A DNA stretch of 64,000 bases from Rutidosis leptorrhynchoides (taxonomy: Eukaryota; Streptophyta; Magnoliopsida; Asterales; Asteraceae). A program made the translations under genes and the position numbers. The stretch covers positions 19,322,001 to 19,386,000 of the forward strand of contig NC_092340.1 of assembly GCF_046630445.1 (NCBI RefSeq), given 5' to 3'. The notes under the pieces were generated by a model. That model did not search any database and was not told where the DNA came from. It was given only the letters and a program-made list of their open reading frames with translations. Positions 52,525-63,902 of the stretch are shown piece after piece; the stretch's first letter is position 1, and each line of letters begins with the position of its first letter.

Positions 52525-53195
52525 ATGAGCAAATCCTTCGTGCAAGCAACTCTTCACCAACGAGTACCATGCGAAACAATCTCATTCCCAAAAAGGTGGA
52601 GGTGTTTGTTTGGAGGGTTCTAAAAGGGCGAATTCCAATTGAATAAAAGGGGTGTCGATCTACATTCGGTACGTTGTCCGATTTGTGACAATGATATTGA
52701 GAGTATTTGCCATTCCCTCTTATCTTGCGAAAGAGTACGTGATGTTTGGAATTGAATTTTTGATTGGTGGAGCTTACCAAGACCTCCAAACTTAAGTTTA
52801 TCTTCTCTTCTTGGTAATAATTCGGGACAAAGTGGTTCGGTTTCGTATAATCGAATATGGCAAGCGGTAATGTGGACTTGTGTTTATCTAGTGTGGAAAT
52901 ACCGTAACGGAAAGGTCTTCAAAAATAAAGATTGTAATGCTCCGGTTGCGGTTTGCGAAATACAAGCTATGAGCTTCGAGTGGGTGTCGAAGAGGTGCAA
53001 AGAGAAGTGTATCGATTGGAATAATTGGCTACACAATCCTAGCACCATTTTCGTATAATTGTTTAGTTGCGAGTTTATTTTTTGTTTCCTTACTAGTATA
53101 TATTGTTGCCACCTTGGCATCCTAAAGTGTAATGTCGTGAACTTGATATTTATGATTTAATAAAATCATTGATTGCCATTAAAAAAAAAAAAAAA
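52525..53195 (+). mobile_element. LINE (non-LTR retrotransposon) 3' end
   Basis: The translated frame from about 52527 to a TAA at 53056-53058 is the C-terminus of a plant LINE ORF2. It is the zf-RVT-type domain (RNNLIPKKVEVFVWRVLKGR, then CPICDNDIESICHSLLSCE) followed by a Trp-rich tail. Stops at about 52642 and 52753 break it. A short 3' UTR and 15 A residues (53181-53195) end the element. The 5' side is cut by the Athila-B LTR, so the LINE is the older insertion. Confidence 0.85.
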
Positions 53196-53204
53196 TTTGG
53201 AAAA

Positions 53205-53300
53205 AGGGTTACATAGGTTCATGCCAAAAACAAAGTGGATAACAATAATGAGCTAAAGCATTCGGCTTTGACTCAAGAACCAGACACATGTTAATTGTAG
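53205..53300. repeat. Direct repeat, copy 1 (partner at 63903-64000)
   Basis: AGGGTTACATAGGTTCATG, AACAATAATGAGCTAAA and CAAGAACCAGACAC recur in the same order and spacing at the right end of the window, with about one difference per eight to ten bases by eye. No gene is in it. Confidence 0.85.
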
Positions 53301-53513
53301 ATAAAATCTAAAAAGTAAATTGCCGATAATTCATATTTTATCAAACAAATGTAAATGACAACAGCCATAAAACATTTCCATATCTGTTAGTGAACAATGA
53401 AACATAACCAAATGCTGTTAATTATTGAACTACCCAAGCAATAATAGTAATGAACTAAAATCAGAAGAAAAATCAATAAAAATGTACTCGTAACTAAACT
53501 ATGAACACATAAA

Positions 53514-54640
53514 TCAAAAGTTGTAGAGAGACATCGCAAACTGATAAACATGCGGCCACTGATACAAGTAGGGAACATCGGAAGGTGTAATGCGAGGAGA
53601 AGTATAATCACGAAGAATGTGATAAGTCTTGGATTCCAAGTTTAACCTCATGATTTTCATACGTGTTTCCACCACCAAGAAGGGTTCAACACCATTATCG
53701 CCACCCAAAACAAGAGATAATACATCAAACTCATATAATTGATTAGCTTTAAGAGATGGTTTCATGCTTTTAGGGAATAGAGATCCATCAAATTCTTCAA
53801 GATTAACATGGTACTTGACTAACCAATTTGAATAATCTCTTTTTAATTCATAAATCTTGAACTTAGTAATGAGCGGACAATAAATTTCAACAAGAAGCAA
53901 CTCATCTCGAGATTCAAATATATAACTTCTATAGTTCATAATGTCGTTTAAATCACAACAAGCAAAAGCTGGTGTTTTTATTTCGTAACTCATCTCTTTA
54001 TCCAAATCAAAATATACAATAAACCCAAATCGGTCAATCCAATGAATGGCATTGTTCCAGTAAACACCGGTCCTAAACTCAACAAACAAGTATCTTCTAC
54101 CGATTCCATGTTTATATGAAACCTTGCAAGTGCGAGTTTGTGAGGAATACATATGTATTTGATAATGATAGCCGTCGTTATCACCTAATGAATCACCCGA
54201 TGAATCATGACGACAACTACAAACATATATGATTTTGTAATAAGGTGACTTTGAAGGATCAAAAGCTAAACTCATACCTAACTCAAACTTTCCTTAGCCA
54301 GGAACCATAGTTAATTGATTGATGGTTGGATTGAATACGTAATGTTTGTCCGTAATCACTTTATCATCAGAATGTTTAAAATTTTGGGTAATACAAAGCA
54401 TCAAGCCGTTACAAGAATGCTTAAATTTTATTAAGTCAGTATCTGGATCAATGTTATGGATGAGAGTTGTGAAATCAGGGAATTTAACCGGATTATTGAT
54501 GTCGAACGGAACAAACACGTATCCTGATTCCGATTTCCTCTTTACTGATCGGAGGAACACGCCGGAAGGAGGATCGGTGTTAGGGTTTGGGTGGCGCGTG
54601 ATTAGGCAGCGGATAAAGAATGATCAGCAGCAGCCATGAT
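53514..54640 (-). pseudogene. F-box-associated-domain protein, N-terminally truncated with one stop
   Basis: The frame from about 54600 to 53514 has the features of F-box proteins of the At5g07610-like type. These are a KFKHSCNGLMLC strand, a YVFNPTINQLTMVPG motif, LAFDPSKSPYYKIIYV, a YSSQTRTCKVS segment, NNAIHWIDRFGFIVYFDLDKE and a long C-terminal propeller-like part. A TAA at 54294-54296 splits it after MVPG; the flanking frames are in phase. No F-box motif is present upstream. The frame before GVFLRSVKRK meets a TGA near 54627, and the ATG at 54637 is in another frame. Such proteins normally select substrates for SCF ubiquitin ligases. It is probably a relic. Confidence 0.8.
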
Positions 54641-55039
54641 AATGAAATATGAAAACAAGATCTCTGCTACATATAAATTATACTCCGTATAAATTATAAA
54701 TTTATAATAGGGATCATATATGGGTCTGGCCCATGTTTTTTCATTCATGGTAGGCTCATTTTGGGAATTTTTTCATTAAAGTGAGATTTAACCCCGATCT
54801 GAAAAAGACACAAAATAAACAGAGGGCTTTTTTTAGGGAAGCATTAAAATATGATACTGGAAGTCTAATTGTCGGCTCAGCTTTGAAAGCATTAGGAGTC
54901 GTGACACTGTGTTCGATGTCTAATATCAGTGTCTAGGTATACACTAAAATTTTACACTGATGGCAAAAGTGGGAAAATGGTTCGGTAATCGGTTTCTAAT
55001 TATAGTGTCTATTCAGTGGGTAGTGGTTCAGTGCAATTC
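54641..55039. other. Intergenic, nothing recognised
   Basis: AT-rich sequence upstream of the F-box relic. No gene, RNA or repeat was identified. Confidence 0.5.
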
Positions 55040-55047
55040 AACGTAGC

Positions 55048-55319
55048 CAATGGCGGAGCCAATAGGGGTGCTTTGGGGTGCTGAGCATCCCCTATTGAGC
55101 CCATATACTTCTAGTCCATTACCATTTCTATAGTGCGAATTGTTTTGAGCATCCCCATATACTTCTAGTAGCGGATCTATCTTAGCTTCGGTGATTGCAC
55201 GTGCAACCGGTGAATTTCCTCAAAATACTAGTAATTTAGTGTACTTTGAAATCGGACATTAAAATCTACGGAGTACTTAGTAAAAAAGTGAGGTGATTGA
55301 TGAAGTTTTTGTTTTAATG

Positions 55320-55356
<37 letters not shown>

Positions 55357-55912
55357 AGTAAGGTGATTGATGATGAATGTACACGGCTTTCAAGAACCCT
55401 TTAACGTATTTATATTCTACTACCTTATTATTACTTAAAATTTCAATTTAACCCCTTAAGGTATGTGATGCAATCATATCAGTAAGTAGTTGTATTTATT
55501 TATTTTAATCAATCAAAGTATATAACTTAAACATTTCAGCTCTAATCTTTAGTGTAAAAATTTTAAATTTTTAGTGTAAAATTTTCAAATTCAAAATTTT
55601 AATGTAAAATTTTCAAATTTTTAGTGTAAAAATTTCAAATTCAAAATTTTAGTGTAAAAATTTTTGGATTTTTCGACTTTGCCCACGGTGAATTTTTTTT
55701 TTTATCTACATACTTTGCCCCAAACCATCAAATTTTGTCCGAAACCTCCATAATTTGTATAAAAACCTCAATTTTTTGCCCCAAAACCTCCATATTTTGT
55801 CCAAAAAAATTATTACGGTTTTAAACTTTTTTTGCCCCAGGTGAATTAAAAAATCATGCTTCCGTCACCGTGCGTAAGCCACCCCTATGTTAAAATCCTG
55901 GCTTCGCCATTG
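55048..55912. mobile_element. hAT-like non-autonomous DNA transposon (865 bp)
   Basis: The ends CAATGGCGGAGCCA and TGGCTTCGCCATTG are inverted repeats of the CA..TG type. They are flanked by the 8-bp direct repeat AACGTAGC (55040-55047 and 55913-55920), as expected for hAT elements. The interior has no transposase. It holds a long T run (55322-55354), AATTTT/TTTAGTGTAAAA repeats (55545-55670) and CCTCCATAATTTG-type repeats (55740-55800). Confidence 0.85.
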
Positions 55913-55920
55913 AACGTAGC

Positions 55921-56542
55921 ACACATGACACTGAAGGGCAACGGTGAGGGAAGTCGGCGGTTTAACTCCGGAAGGGAGACGGCGACGCCGGTTTCTCGGT
56001 GTCAGATTTGGGCGACGGTGAAAATTACATAGATAGCGTCGTTGCTGGATACAATAGAGATAGCGTCGTTGCTGAAAAGAGAGAACATAATTTTAGTGGC
56101 TGTCATTTGCGACGGCCGTGGAGCTGGAGGCGGATTTCACACACTAGGTTATTTGCGAAGACAATGGCGGATTCAACATTTCTTAAGCCAGAGTTGTAAT
56201 TTGTCCACGAGGTTCAAAGAAACATCACTCGATTGGAAAAAGGACCTGAATATGGTTATGTGAAACGCCCTTGAACTCGTTTTTTTACCGACACTGATTA
56301 CTTGCGCAATCTTCACTGATTGCCACGCACCTGACAGTGGTTGCTGCGCAATGGCTCTTTTAGGGTGCCTTTTGGAAAAATATTATGGCGCAATCTCCCT
56401 TGGTTGCGAAACAATCTTCCCTTGTGCAACAAATTGACCCAAATGATCCATTATTGACACTTGACCCGTTTGACTCCAAAACTGCAATTACTCATGTCGG
56501 ACTTCCAAATACTTGCTGAAATGACCCGAAATGGTCCTAAAA
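55921..56542. other. Intergenic, GC-richer stretch without supported gene
   Basis: 55930-56130 is GC-rich for this window, with a repeated ATAGCGTCGTTGCTG phrase. Two overlapping short frames (55999-56199, 56042-56263) show no recognisable domain and no homologue nearby. They could be a decayed exon, but nothing supports that. Confidence 0.4.
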
Positions 56543-59500
56543 TGTAGTGACCCGAACTTTTCCATGTTTATATATATTAATTGAGATTGATATTTACATG
56601 ATTAAATGTTTCCAACATGTTAAGCAATCAAACTTGTTAAGACTTGATTAATTAAAATATGCTTCATATAGACAATTGACCACCCAAGTTGACCGACGAT
56701 TCACGAACGTTAAAACTTGTAAAAATGACATGACGATATATATATGGATATACATATGGTTAACATGAGATTATGATAAGTAAGTATCTCCATAAGTATA
56801 TTAACAATGAGTTATATACATATAAACAAGACTACTAACTTAAGGATTTCGAAACGAGACATATATGTAACGATTATCGTTGTAACGACATTTAAATGTA
56901 TATATATCATATTAAGATATATTAATCTATCATAATATCATGATAATATAATAATTTAACATCTCATTAGATATAATAAACAATGGGTTAACAACATTAA
57001 TTGAGACCGTTAACTTAAAGGTTTCAAAATAACACTTACATGTAACGACTAACGATGACTTAACGACTCAGTTAAAATCTATATATACATGTAGTGTATT
57101 TAGATGTATTAAAATACTTTTGGAAGACTTCAAGACATATATCAAAACACTTATACTTAACGAAAATGGTTACAGTTACTTTTCCATTCTTTTCTTTCAT
57201 CAAGAATTCTAGTCGTATTCTTACCCGTATTATACACAGCTTCAAAACGTACTTACTATGAGTATATACCAATAGGAACTAGCATGGGATTCCACTCTTG
57301 ATTATGTCATGTATGACTAATCAATTTTAACTTCTACCATGAGCTAGTCAACTAACTAGAACTCCTTTTAACCCCACTCACCACTCACCAATTACCACTC
57401 ATCATTCACTCCATTTCACTTCCAATTCTCTTTCTAATTCTCTCTCAACACACACACACACTATTATGAACGTATTTTTCCAGTAGTTAATCATCATCTT
57501 CATCAAAAATCACTTCAAGAATCAAGCTATAATCATCATAGGAAGAACACTTCAAGAACACTTCAAAAATCCCTTCAAGTTTACTAATTTACTTCCAAGC
57601 TTTCTAATCCATTCCAAGTAATCATCTAAGATCAAGAAACCTTTGTTATATACAGTAGGTTATCTTTCTTATTCAAGGTAATATTCATATTCAAACTTTG
57701 ATTCAATTTCTATAACTATAAACTATCTTAATTCGAGTAAAAATCTTACTTGAACTTGTTTTTGTGTCATGATCCTACTTCAAGAACTTTCAAGCCATCC
57801 AAGATCCTTTGAAGCTAGATCATTTCTTGTCACTTCCAGTAGGTTTACCTACTAAACTTGAGGTAGTAATGATGTTCATAACATCATTCGATTCATATAT
57901 ATAAAACTATCTTATTCGAAGGTTTAAACTCGTAATCACTAGAACATAGTTTAGTTAATTCTAAACTTATTCGCAAACAAAAGTTAATCCTTTTAACTTG
58001 ACTTTTAAAATTAACTACACACATGTTCTATATCTATATGATATGCTAACTTAATGATTTAAAACCTGGAAACACGAAAAACACCATAAAACCGGATTTA
58101 CACCGTCGTAGTAACACCGCGGGCTGTTTTGGGTTAGTTAATTAAAAACTATGATAAACTTTGATTTAAAAGTTGTTATTCTGAGAAAATGATTTTTATT
58201 ATGAACATGAAACTATATCCAAAAATTATGGTTAAACTCAAAGTGGAAGTATGTTTTCTAAAATGGTCATCTAGACGTCGTTCTTTCGACTGAAATGACT
58301 ACCTTTACAAAAACGACTTGTAACTTATTTTTCCGACTATAAACCTATACTTTTCTATTTAGATTCATAAAATAGAGTTCAATATGAAACCATAGCAATT
58401 TGATTCACTCAAAACGGATTTAAAATGAAGAAGTTATGGGTAAAACAAGATTGGATAATTTTTCTCATTTTAGCTACGTGAAAATTGGTAACAAATCTAT
58501 TCCAACCATAACTTAATCAACTTGTATTGTATATTATGTAATCTTGAGATACCATAGATACGTATACAATGTTTCGACCTATCATGTCGACACATCTATA
58601 TATATTTCGGAACAACCATAGACACTCTATATGTGAATGTTGGAGTTAGCTATACAGGGTTGAGGTTGATTCCAAAATATATATAGTTTGAGTTGTGATC
58701 AATACTGAGATACGTATACACTGGGTCGTGGATTGATTCAAGATAATATTTATCGATTTATTTCTGTACATCTAACTGTGGACAACTAGTTGTAGGTTAC
58801 TAACGAGGACAGCTGACTTAATAAACTTAAAACATCAAAATATATTAAAAGTGTTGTAAATATATTTTAAACATACTTTGATATATATGTATATATTGTT
58901 ATAGGTTCGTGAATCAACCAGTGGCCAAGTCTTACTTCCCGACGAAGTAAAAATCTGTGAAAGTGAGTTATAGTCCCACTTTTAAAATCTACTCCCTCCG
59001 TCCCGGATTAATTGTCCAGTATTCCTTTTTGGGACGTCCCAGATTAATTGTCCACTTCTAAATATGGAAAGTAAATTTGATAAAGTTTACAATATTGTCC
59101 CTAATGAATTAATTAAATTACAAAGGTGAGAGGGATTTCTAATTAATTAGTTGAGGGTAAAACAGTAAAGTAAGAAAAAAGTACAGAAAAAGTACAGTGT
59201 GATAATGACATTTCTTAAACTGTGTGTTTTTTGTCTGGGGACAATTAATCTGGGACAGAGGGAGTAATATTTTTGGGATGAGAATACATGCAGGTTTTAT
59301 AAATGATTTACAAAATAGACACAAGTACGTGAAACTACATTCTATGGTTGAATTATCGAAATCGAATATGCCCCTTTTTATTAAGTCTGGTAATCTAAGA
59401 ATTAGGGAACAGACACCCTAATTGACGCGAATCCTAAAGATAGATCTATTGGGCCTAACAAACCCCATCCAAAGTACCGGATGCTTTAGTACTTCGAAAT

Positions 59501-60072
59501 TTATATCATATCCGAAGGGTGTCCCGGAATGATGGGGATATTCTTATATATATGAATCTTGTTAATGTCGGTTACCAGGTGTTCACCATATAAATGATTT
59601 TTATCTCTATGTATGGGATGTGTATTGAAATATGAAATCTTGTGGTCTATTATTACGATTTGATACATATAAGTTAAACCTATAACTCACCAACATTTTT
59701 GTTGACGTTTAAAGCATGTTTATTCTCAGGTGAATACTAAGAGCTTCCGCTGTTGCATACTAAAATAAGGACAAGATTTGGAGTCCATGTTTGTATGATA
59801 TTGTGTAAAAACTGCATTCAAGAAACTGATTTCGATGTAACATATTTGTATTGTAAACCATTATGTAATGGTCGTGTGTAAACAGGATATTTTAGATTAT
59901 CATTATTTGATAATCTACGTAAAGCTTTTAAACCTTTATTTATGAAATAAAGGTTATGGTTTGTTTTAAAAATGAATGCAGTCTTTGAAAAACGTCTCAT
60001 ATAGAGGTCAAAACCTCGCAACGAAATCAATTAATATGGAACGTTTTTAATCAATAAGAACGGGACATTTCA
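56543..60072 (+). mobile_element. Solo LTR of the Tekay family
   Basis: It runs from TGTAGTGACCCG to GGGACATTTCA. It is flanked by TAAAA at 56538-56542 and 60073-60077, with no internal region. The sequence is co-linear with the other Tekay LTRs but more diverged, and about 3.26 kb without the MITE. It arose by recombination between the LTRs of a former full element. Confidence 0.93.
58992..59264. mobile_element. Stowaway-like MITE (273 bp)
   Basis: The termini CTCCCTCCGTCCCGGATTAA and, inverted, CTCCCTCTGTCCCAGATTAA are near-identical. TA flanks both sides (58990-58991, 59265-59266). The uninterrupted LTR copies read AAAATCTAATATTTTTGGG across the site, so this is a clean insertion at TA. 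No transposase is present. Stowaway elements are moved by Tc1/mariner transposases. Confidence 0.92.
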
Positions 60073-60077
60073 TAAAA

Positions 60078-61054
60078 CATCTCCTTAACATACTTTTAAA
60101 AATCAATATTTACATCTTTTACCAATTTATTAATCATAAAATGGTCTTTGTTGAAAAATGCAATTAGACATACATAAACTTGTAAAAACTTTTGTCATAC
60201 TTCCATACATCCTTTCTTGACAACTTAACAAGAGGGCACTTAGTGCCGATACTTCAAATATACTTAAAAACACTTCTTAACTCAAACTTACATTGTAAAA
60301 TCCAAAACAACAAAACTTGACTTTTTACATGCACTTACATCAATTTGACCCAAGACTTACAAACATCAAATTGACCAAATGGGTGATTTACGCAATATAA
60401 AAATTAAAAGCGAGTTTAAGTCAACTTGCAATCCACGTACCTATCAAGCGTGCATTTTCTTGTCCCAAGCTATCCTCCTTCCTTTTATATGCTATGCCAC
60501 ATCACAAGGGCCTATAAAACCTCAATAACTAAAAGGAGGCAAGCTCAAAAAGTAAATAGGAGTGAAACTTCAAAACACTCATGTATACATATAAGCTTAT
60601 CGTTAAATCTTTGGTCATATGGTTTCTTTCTTTGTCCCTTCACTTTTCGGATCTGAATCTTACTATCACAATTGCTAGGGATCGCCCTAAACAATTATGT
60701 CTAACTCATGTGTAAGTGTTTGGTCAAATCTCCCACTTATATTATGGCTAAAAGGTGCTCGGTCAAAAGTCAAAACCTTGCAACTTTCATCTAATCACAC
60801 TTACAAGTGCTTGGTCGAAACCTTGCAACTTTCATCTAATCACACTTACAAGTGCTTGGTCGAAACCTTGCAACTTGCATCTAATCACCATTACCATATG
60901 CTTTCATTCAAACTTCCAAAAAAAAACTTTACATAACTCCAACTTTTATCATTCAACTTTAACTCTTTACATACTTGCACCACGCATAAGTAAATGAATC
61001 GAAATTGGTTACCACCTCTGTTTACTATTAAACAAAGTGTCACCAATATTGCAG
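60078..61054. other. Intergenic or intronic, with a small tandem repeat
   Basis: AT-rich DNA with no supported coding sequence. The only structure seen is the 45-bp tandem repeat at 60773-60887. It may include the intron upstream of the exon at 61055. Confidence 0.5.
60773..60887. repeat. 45-bp tandem repeat, about 2.6 copies
   Basis: The unit begins AAACCTTGCAACTTTCATCT and repeats at 60773, 60818 and 60863. Open frames across it in two phases simply repeat the same peptide. Confidence 0.95.
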
Positions 61055-61174
61055 ATAATTGCTGGACTGGTGGAACATCGGCTTTCAGATATGTTTGCTG
61101 ACAATAGAGTCGGCAATAATACTACAGAAGAAGCCGTTGTTGATGAAATTGAGAATCAACAATTGATGAGATGA
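61055..61174 (+). pseudogene. Putative 3'-terminal exon of an unidentified gene
   Basis: After a good acceptor (CACCAATATTGCAG) an open frame of 39 codons ends in TGA at 61172. It encodes IIAGLVEHRLSDMFADNRVG followed by an acidic tail. The composition and length look like a real last exon. It recalls the C-terminus of chloroplast RETICULATA-related (DUF3411) proteins, but that is a weak recollection. No upstream exon was found between the solo LTR and here, so it is likely a relic or belongs to exons lost by the retrotransposon insertions. Confidence 0.4.
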
Positions 61175-61444
61175 TAACTATATGTCATGCCAATATTGCT
61201 GCTCATTGTTGTAGTTAAAGTATTAATAAATGTGAGCTATATTGGATAAAAATGAAGATAGTGTTCTCTTTTTCAGTAATTTATGAACAAAGTTTAACTT
61301 TATAACCATGGTACTAAAGTAAAGGGAACAAATTTTGATTGAATCACTATTTCATACTCGGATACAATTACTAATTGTTCACTATTGGTACTAAATAAAT
61401 AGCATCATACTATTTTGCATATATGTTTTCACTATAGTTTACTC

Positions 61445-63440
61445 TCACTTGTGTCCATCTTCCTTAATCATCCTTGCTTCTAGTGACCCCTTCACTCTCT
61501 CAAGTGCACCTTCTAAATTCTTCAGCTACACCAGTCCAGTCCAGTAATGTACAATATTAGTCAAGTGTATAGATCCAATTACTAGCTAATAACACAAGAT
61601 ATGCACATGAAGTAGTAGCGTTTCATTACCGTTTGTTTGGCAAACCTATTGTGTATGAAAAGCCCACTATAGAGATCAAAACTATCATTCACCGTGCTCT
61701 CTTTCTGCATATTGTTATCTCGTGTTAAAACAAATGATCTACTGATGCCAAAAAATCGCCGTTAAAAAAAAAAAAAAAAAACAAAATTATACACAACTTT
61801 TATTTATACTCTGTATACAGCGCATTGAAACTTGAAAGTATTGAGTAAGTTTAAGCATACCAGTTGAACCAGCTTCTCAAATCCCTTTGTGTCTATTGGT
61901 GTGTTTGAAATCTGCATTTCCGATAAGATCCTGTACAGGTTTTCTAAGAACATGTTTATATAGTTCAAACTAGAGGTGGCAATTTGGACCAATTTACTTA
62001 TAAATGGGTCAATTTGGGAGTGTGAGAACTTATGTACCTGCCTATGGTGTGAGTAACAAATTGACTCCCAGCAGCTAGTCTGTCATGCACTTCACAACTC
62101 ATTTCAAGCATTTTGCATCCCTGTAATTACTTATTTTAGTATTGATTCTTGTTGAATGGCGTTAAGTTAGTGTCTGTATTAGCGCAAATAAGACCTACTG
62201 ATGTATGTTTTTTGCAGAAACAAAGTGCAAATTCCGAATTTCTTATCTTAATGTCTTACCTCAGATTCGAAAATGCTAAGAAAAGATGAGCATAAAGCTT
62301 CATCTCTCACTCGCACTTTTTCGTACATAAAGTTCAGATCTTTCCACCCATTTTTCCCACTTTCTGGCCCGAACATTGGATGAGTGCACACCAAATCCGA
62401 GTCCTCTGGTACTTCCTTAATTTCATAAGTAATTACATACATATCATTAGTCATATGGTAAACAAGTAGAAGATAATACATTAAAACTACACTTATTGTA
62501 CCCATTACCAATTACCAATGCTATATATAGGAAGATTACATTGTTTACCACTTTCCATTATAGAAAGTAAGTGTCCCATACATTCTATATGTAGAAAATT
62601 TCATTTGTTTAATTGTTAATAATTATAATTAATAATACCATTAATTACAATATATGCCTTGTAAGGTACACCCAATGGGTCATACTTAGAAAAGATTTAC
62701 CATTAGTTGAGTACTATTCTTTGTAAGGAGATGTATTTAATTTAGAATATTAAAAATCAATGATGGATATATTCTTGATAAAGAAGAAAATTACAAAATT
62801 GAGCTTTCAAATTTTCAGAATAATCATCAAATCAAAAGACAAACGCATGTTTTGATTCAACACTTAAGAAACAAATTAAAGCATGCATGTGTTTTAAATC
62901 AAGACTTTTTTTTTTTTACTCATCAAAAGAGGATACGGAGAAAAAAAAAAAAAAAAAAAATTAGAAATACATGTACCTGAAGGAGGAGTTGTTTAGGGTG
63001 TTCTTTAACAGAGAGTACATCAGCAAATAGTGTTGGTTTTTTAAGGCAATGAAATGGTATAGACTTAACCACCTCTGTTACAGACATAATTGATGTGCAT
63101 ATCATTATCACATCATGCTCTAATCCCATAAATTCTTCCATATCTCTTCACATATTCATACACATATTAATACTTTAAAACGTACGTACATACAGATAAT
63201 AAGAAAAATGCATTGATGTAGAGTGCATTGTGCAGTTAGTTAGTTAGTTGAGTGTTGTATATAATATAACTAGCAATTAGCATAATACCTATAGAAATGG
63301 ATACCATCATGGCCAGAATGGTCTGATCTTGATGTTGCACTAATAAGATGACCTTGTTTGATCATTGTCTTAGCCAAAAACTGGGCAAAAGGACCAAACC
63401 CAATAATTCCTATCTTTAATGACCTTGTTAAAGTACCCAT
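61445..63440 (-). CDS. Arogenate/prephenate dehydrogenase-like protein (TyrA family), 7 exons
   Basis: Exons on the complement: 63289-63440, 62977-63145, 62260-62415, 62038-62120, 61861-61930, 61630-61704, 61445-61525. All introns are GT-AG and the sum is 786 nt (261 residues), in frame. The enzyme oxidatively decarboxylates arogenate (or prephenate) with NADP in tyrosine synthesis. Seen: a Rossmann start (KIGIIGFGPFAQFLAKTM, residues 9-26), TSRSD after beta-2, ICTSI with the conserved Ser, FADVLSVKEHP, CTHPMFGPESGKNGW with the catalytic His, SCEVHDRLAAGSQFVTH, TPIDTKGFEKLVQL and DSFDLYSGLF. An in-frame TAA lies just upstream of the ATG, so no plastid transit peptide is coded. This resembles the short cytosolic-type plant enzymes. 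The Asp in VHDR is at the position I recall as separating arogenate-type (Asp) from prephenate-type (Asn) enzymes, so arogenate is the likelier substrate. Confidence 0.9.
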
Positions 63441-63555
63441 CTCCTGGGTTTTTTAAACTTTGAACTTAGCTAATGTGTGTGCATATGAAGCTGCAATATG
63501 ATATATATACATAAATATACATATATTTACATATACCATATATATGTGTCAGTGT

Positions 63556-63563
63556 GTATATAA
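63556..63563 (-). promoter_or_regulatory. Possible TATA box of the dehydrogenase gene
   Basis: TTATATAC on the complement lies about 120 bp upstream of the ATG. Other TA-rich runs closer to the gene (63500-63535) are alternatives. Confidence 0.35.
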
Positions 63564-63902
63564 GCCATTTAATGGATGACTGTAAACAAGGAATTGAACG
63601 GTTTTCATTTATGGGATGTTTGACTTGCACGTGGAAGTTTCGATACAGCCCGATGGATGTATTTAACAAATAACAACCTTAGTTGTTTAATCATAAATGT
63701 GTAAATAAATGTAGTGGTTATCAAGTATTGGTTGTTGACCGTTACGGATTGATGCTGACGTGTGCGACGTGGGTGCTTTTTACGTATTCGGCCTTGTTGG
63801 AGTCTATCAAAAACACGTAAGTATGGTACTAAAATGTGGCAGCGTTTTCGATTTTTATTCGTTAATGCACGTCTTTGCAGTTTGTAGCTTTTCGATTGTA
63901 AA

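Noticed and set aside
55999-56263. Two overlapping short frames as a gene
   Set aside because: No domain, splice context or second copy supports coding, only a GC-richer composition.
61804-61992. Dehydrogenase ending by read-through after exon 5
   Set aside because: Two further exons (61630-61704 and 61445-61525) with GT-AG borders restore the DSFDLYSGLF segment and the normal C-terminus in frame.
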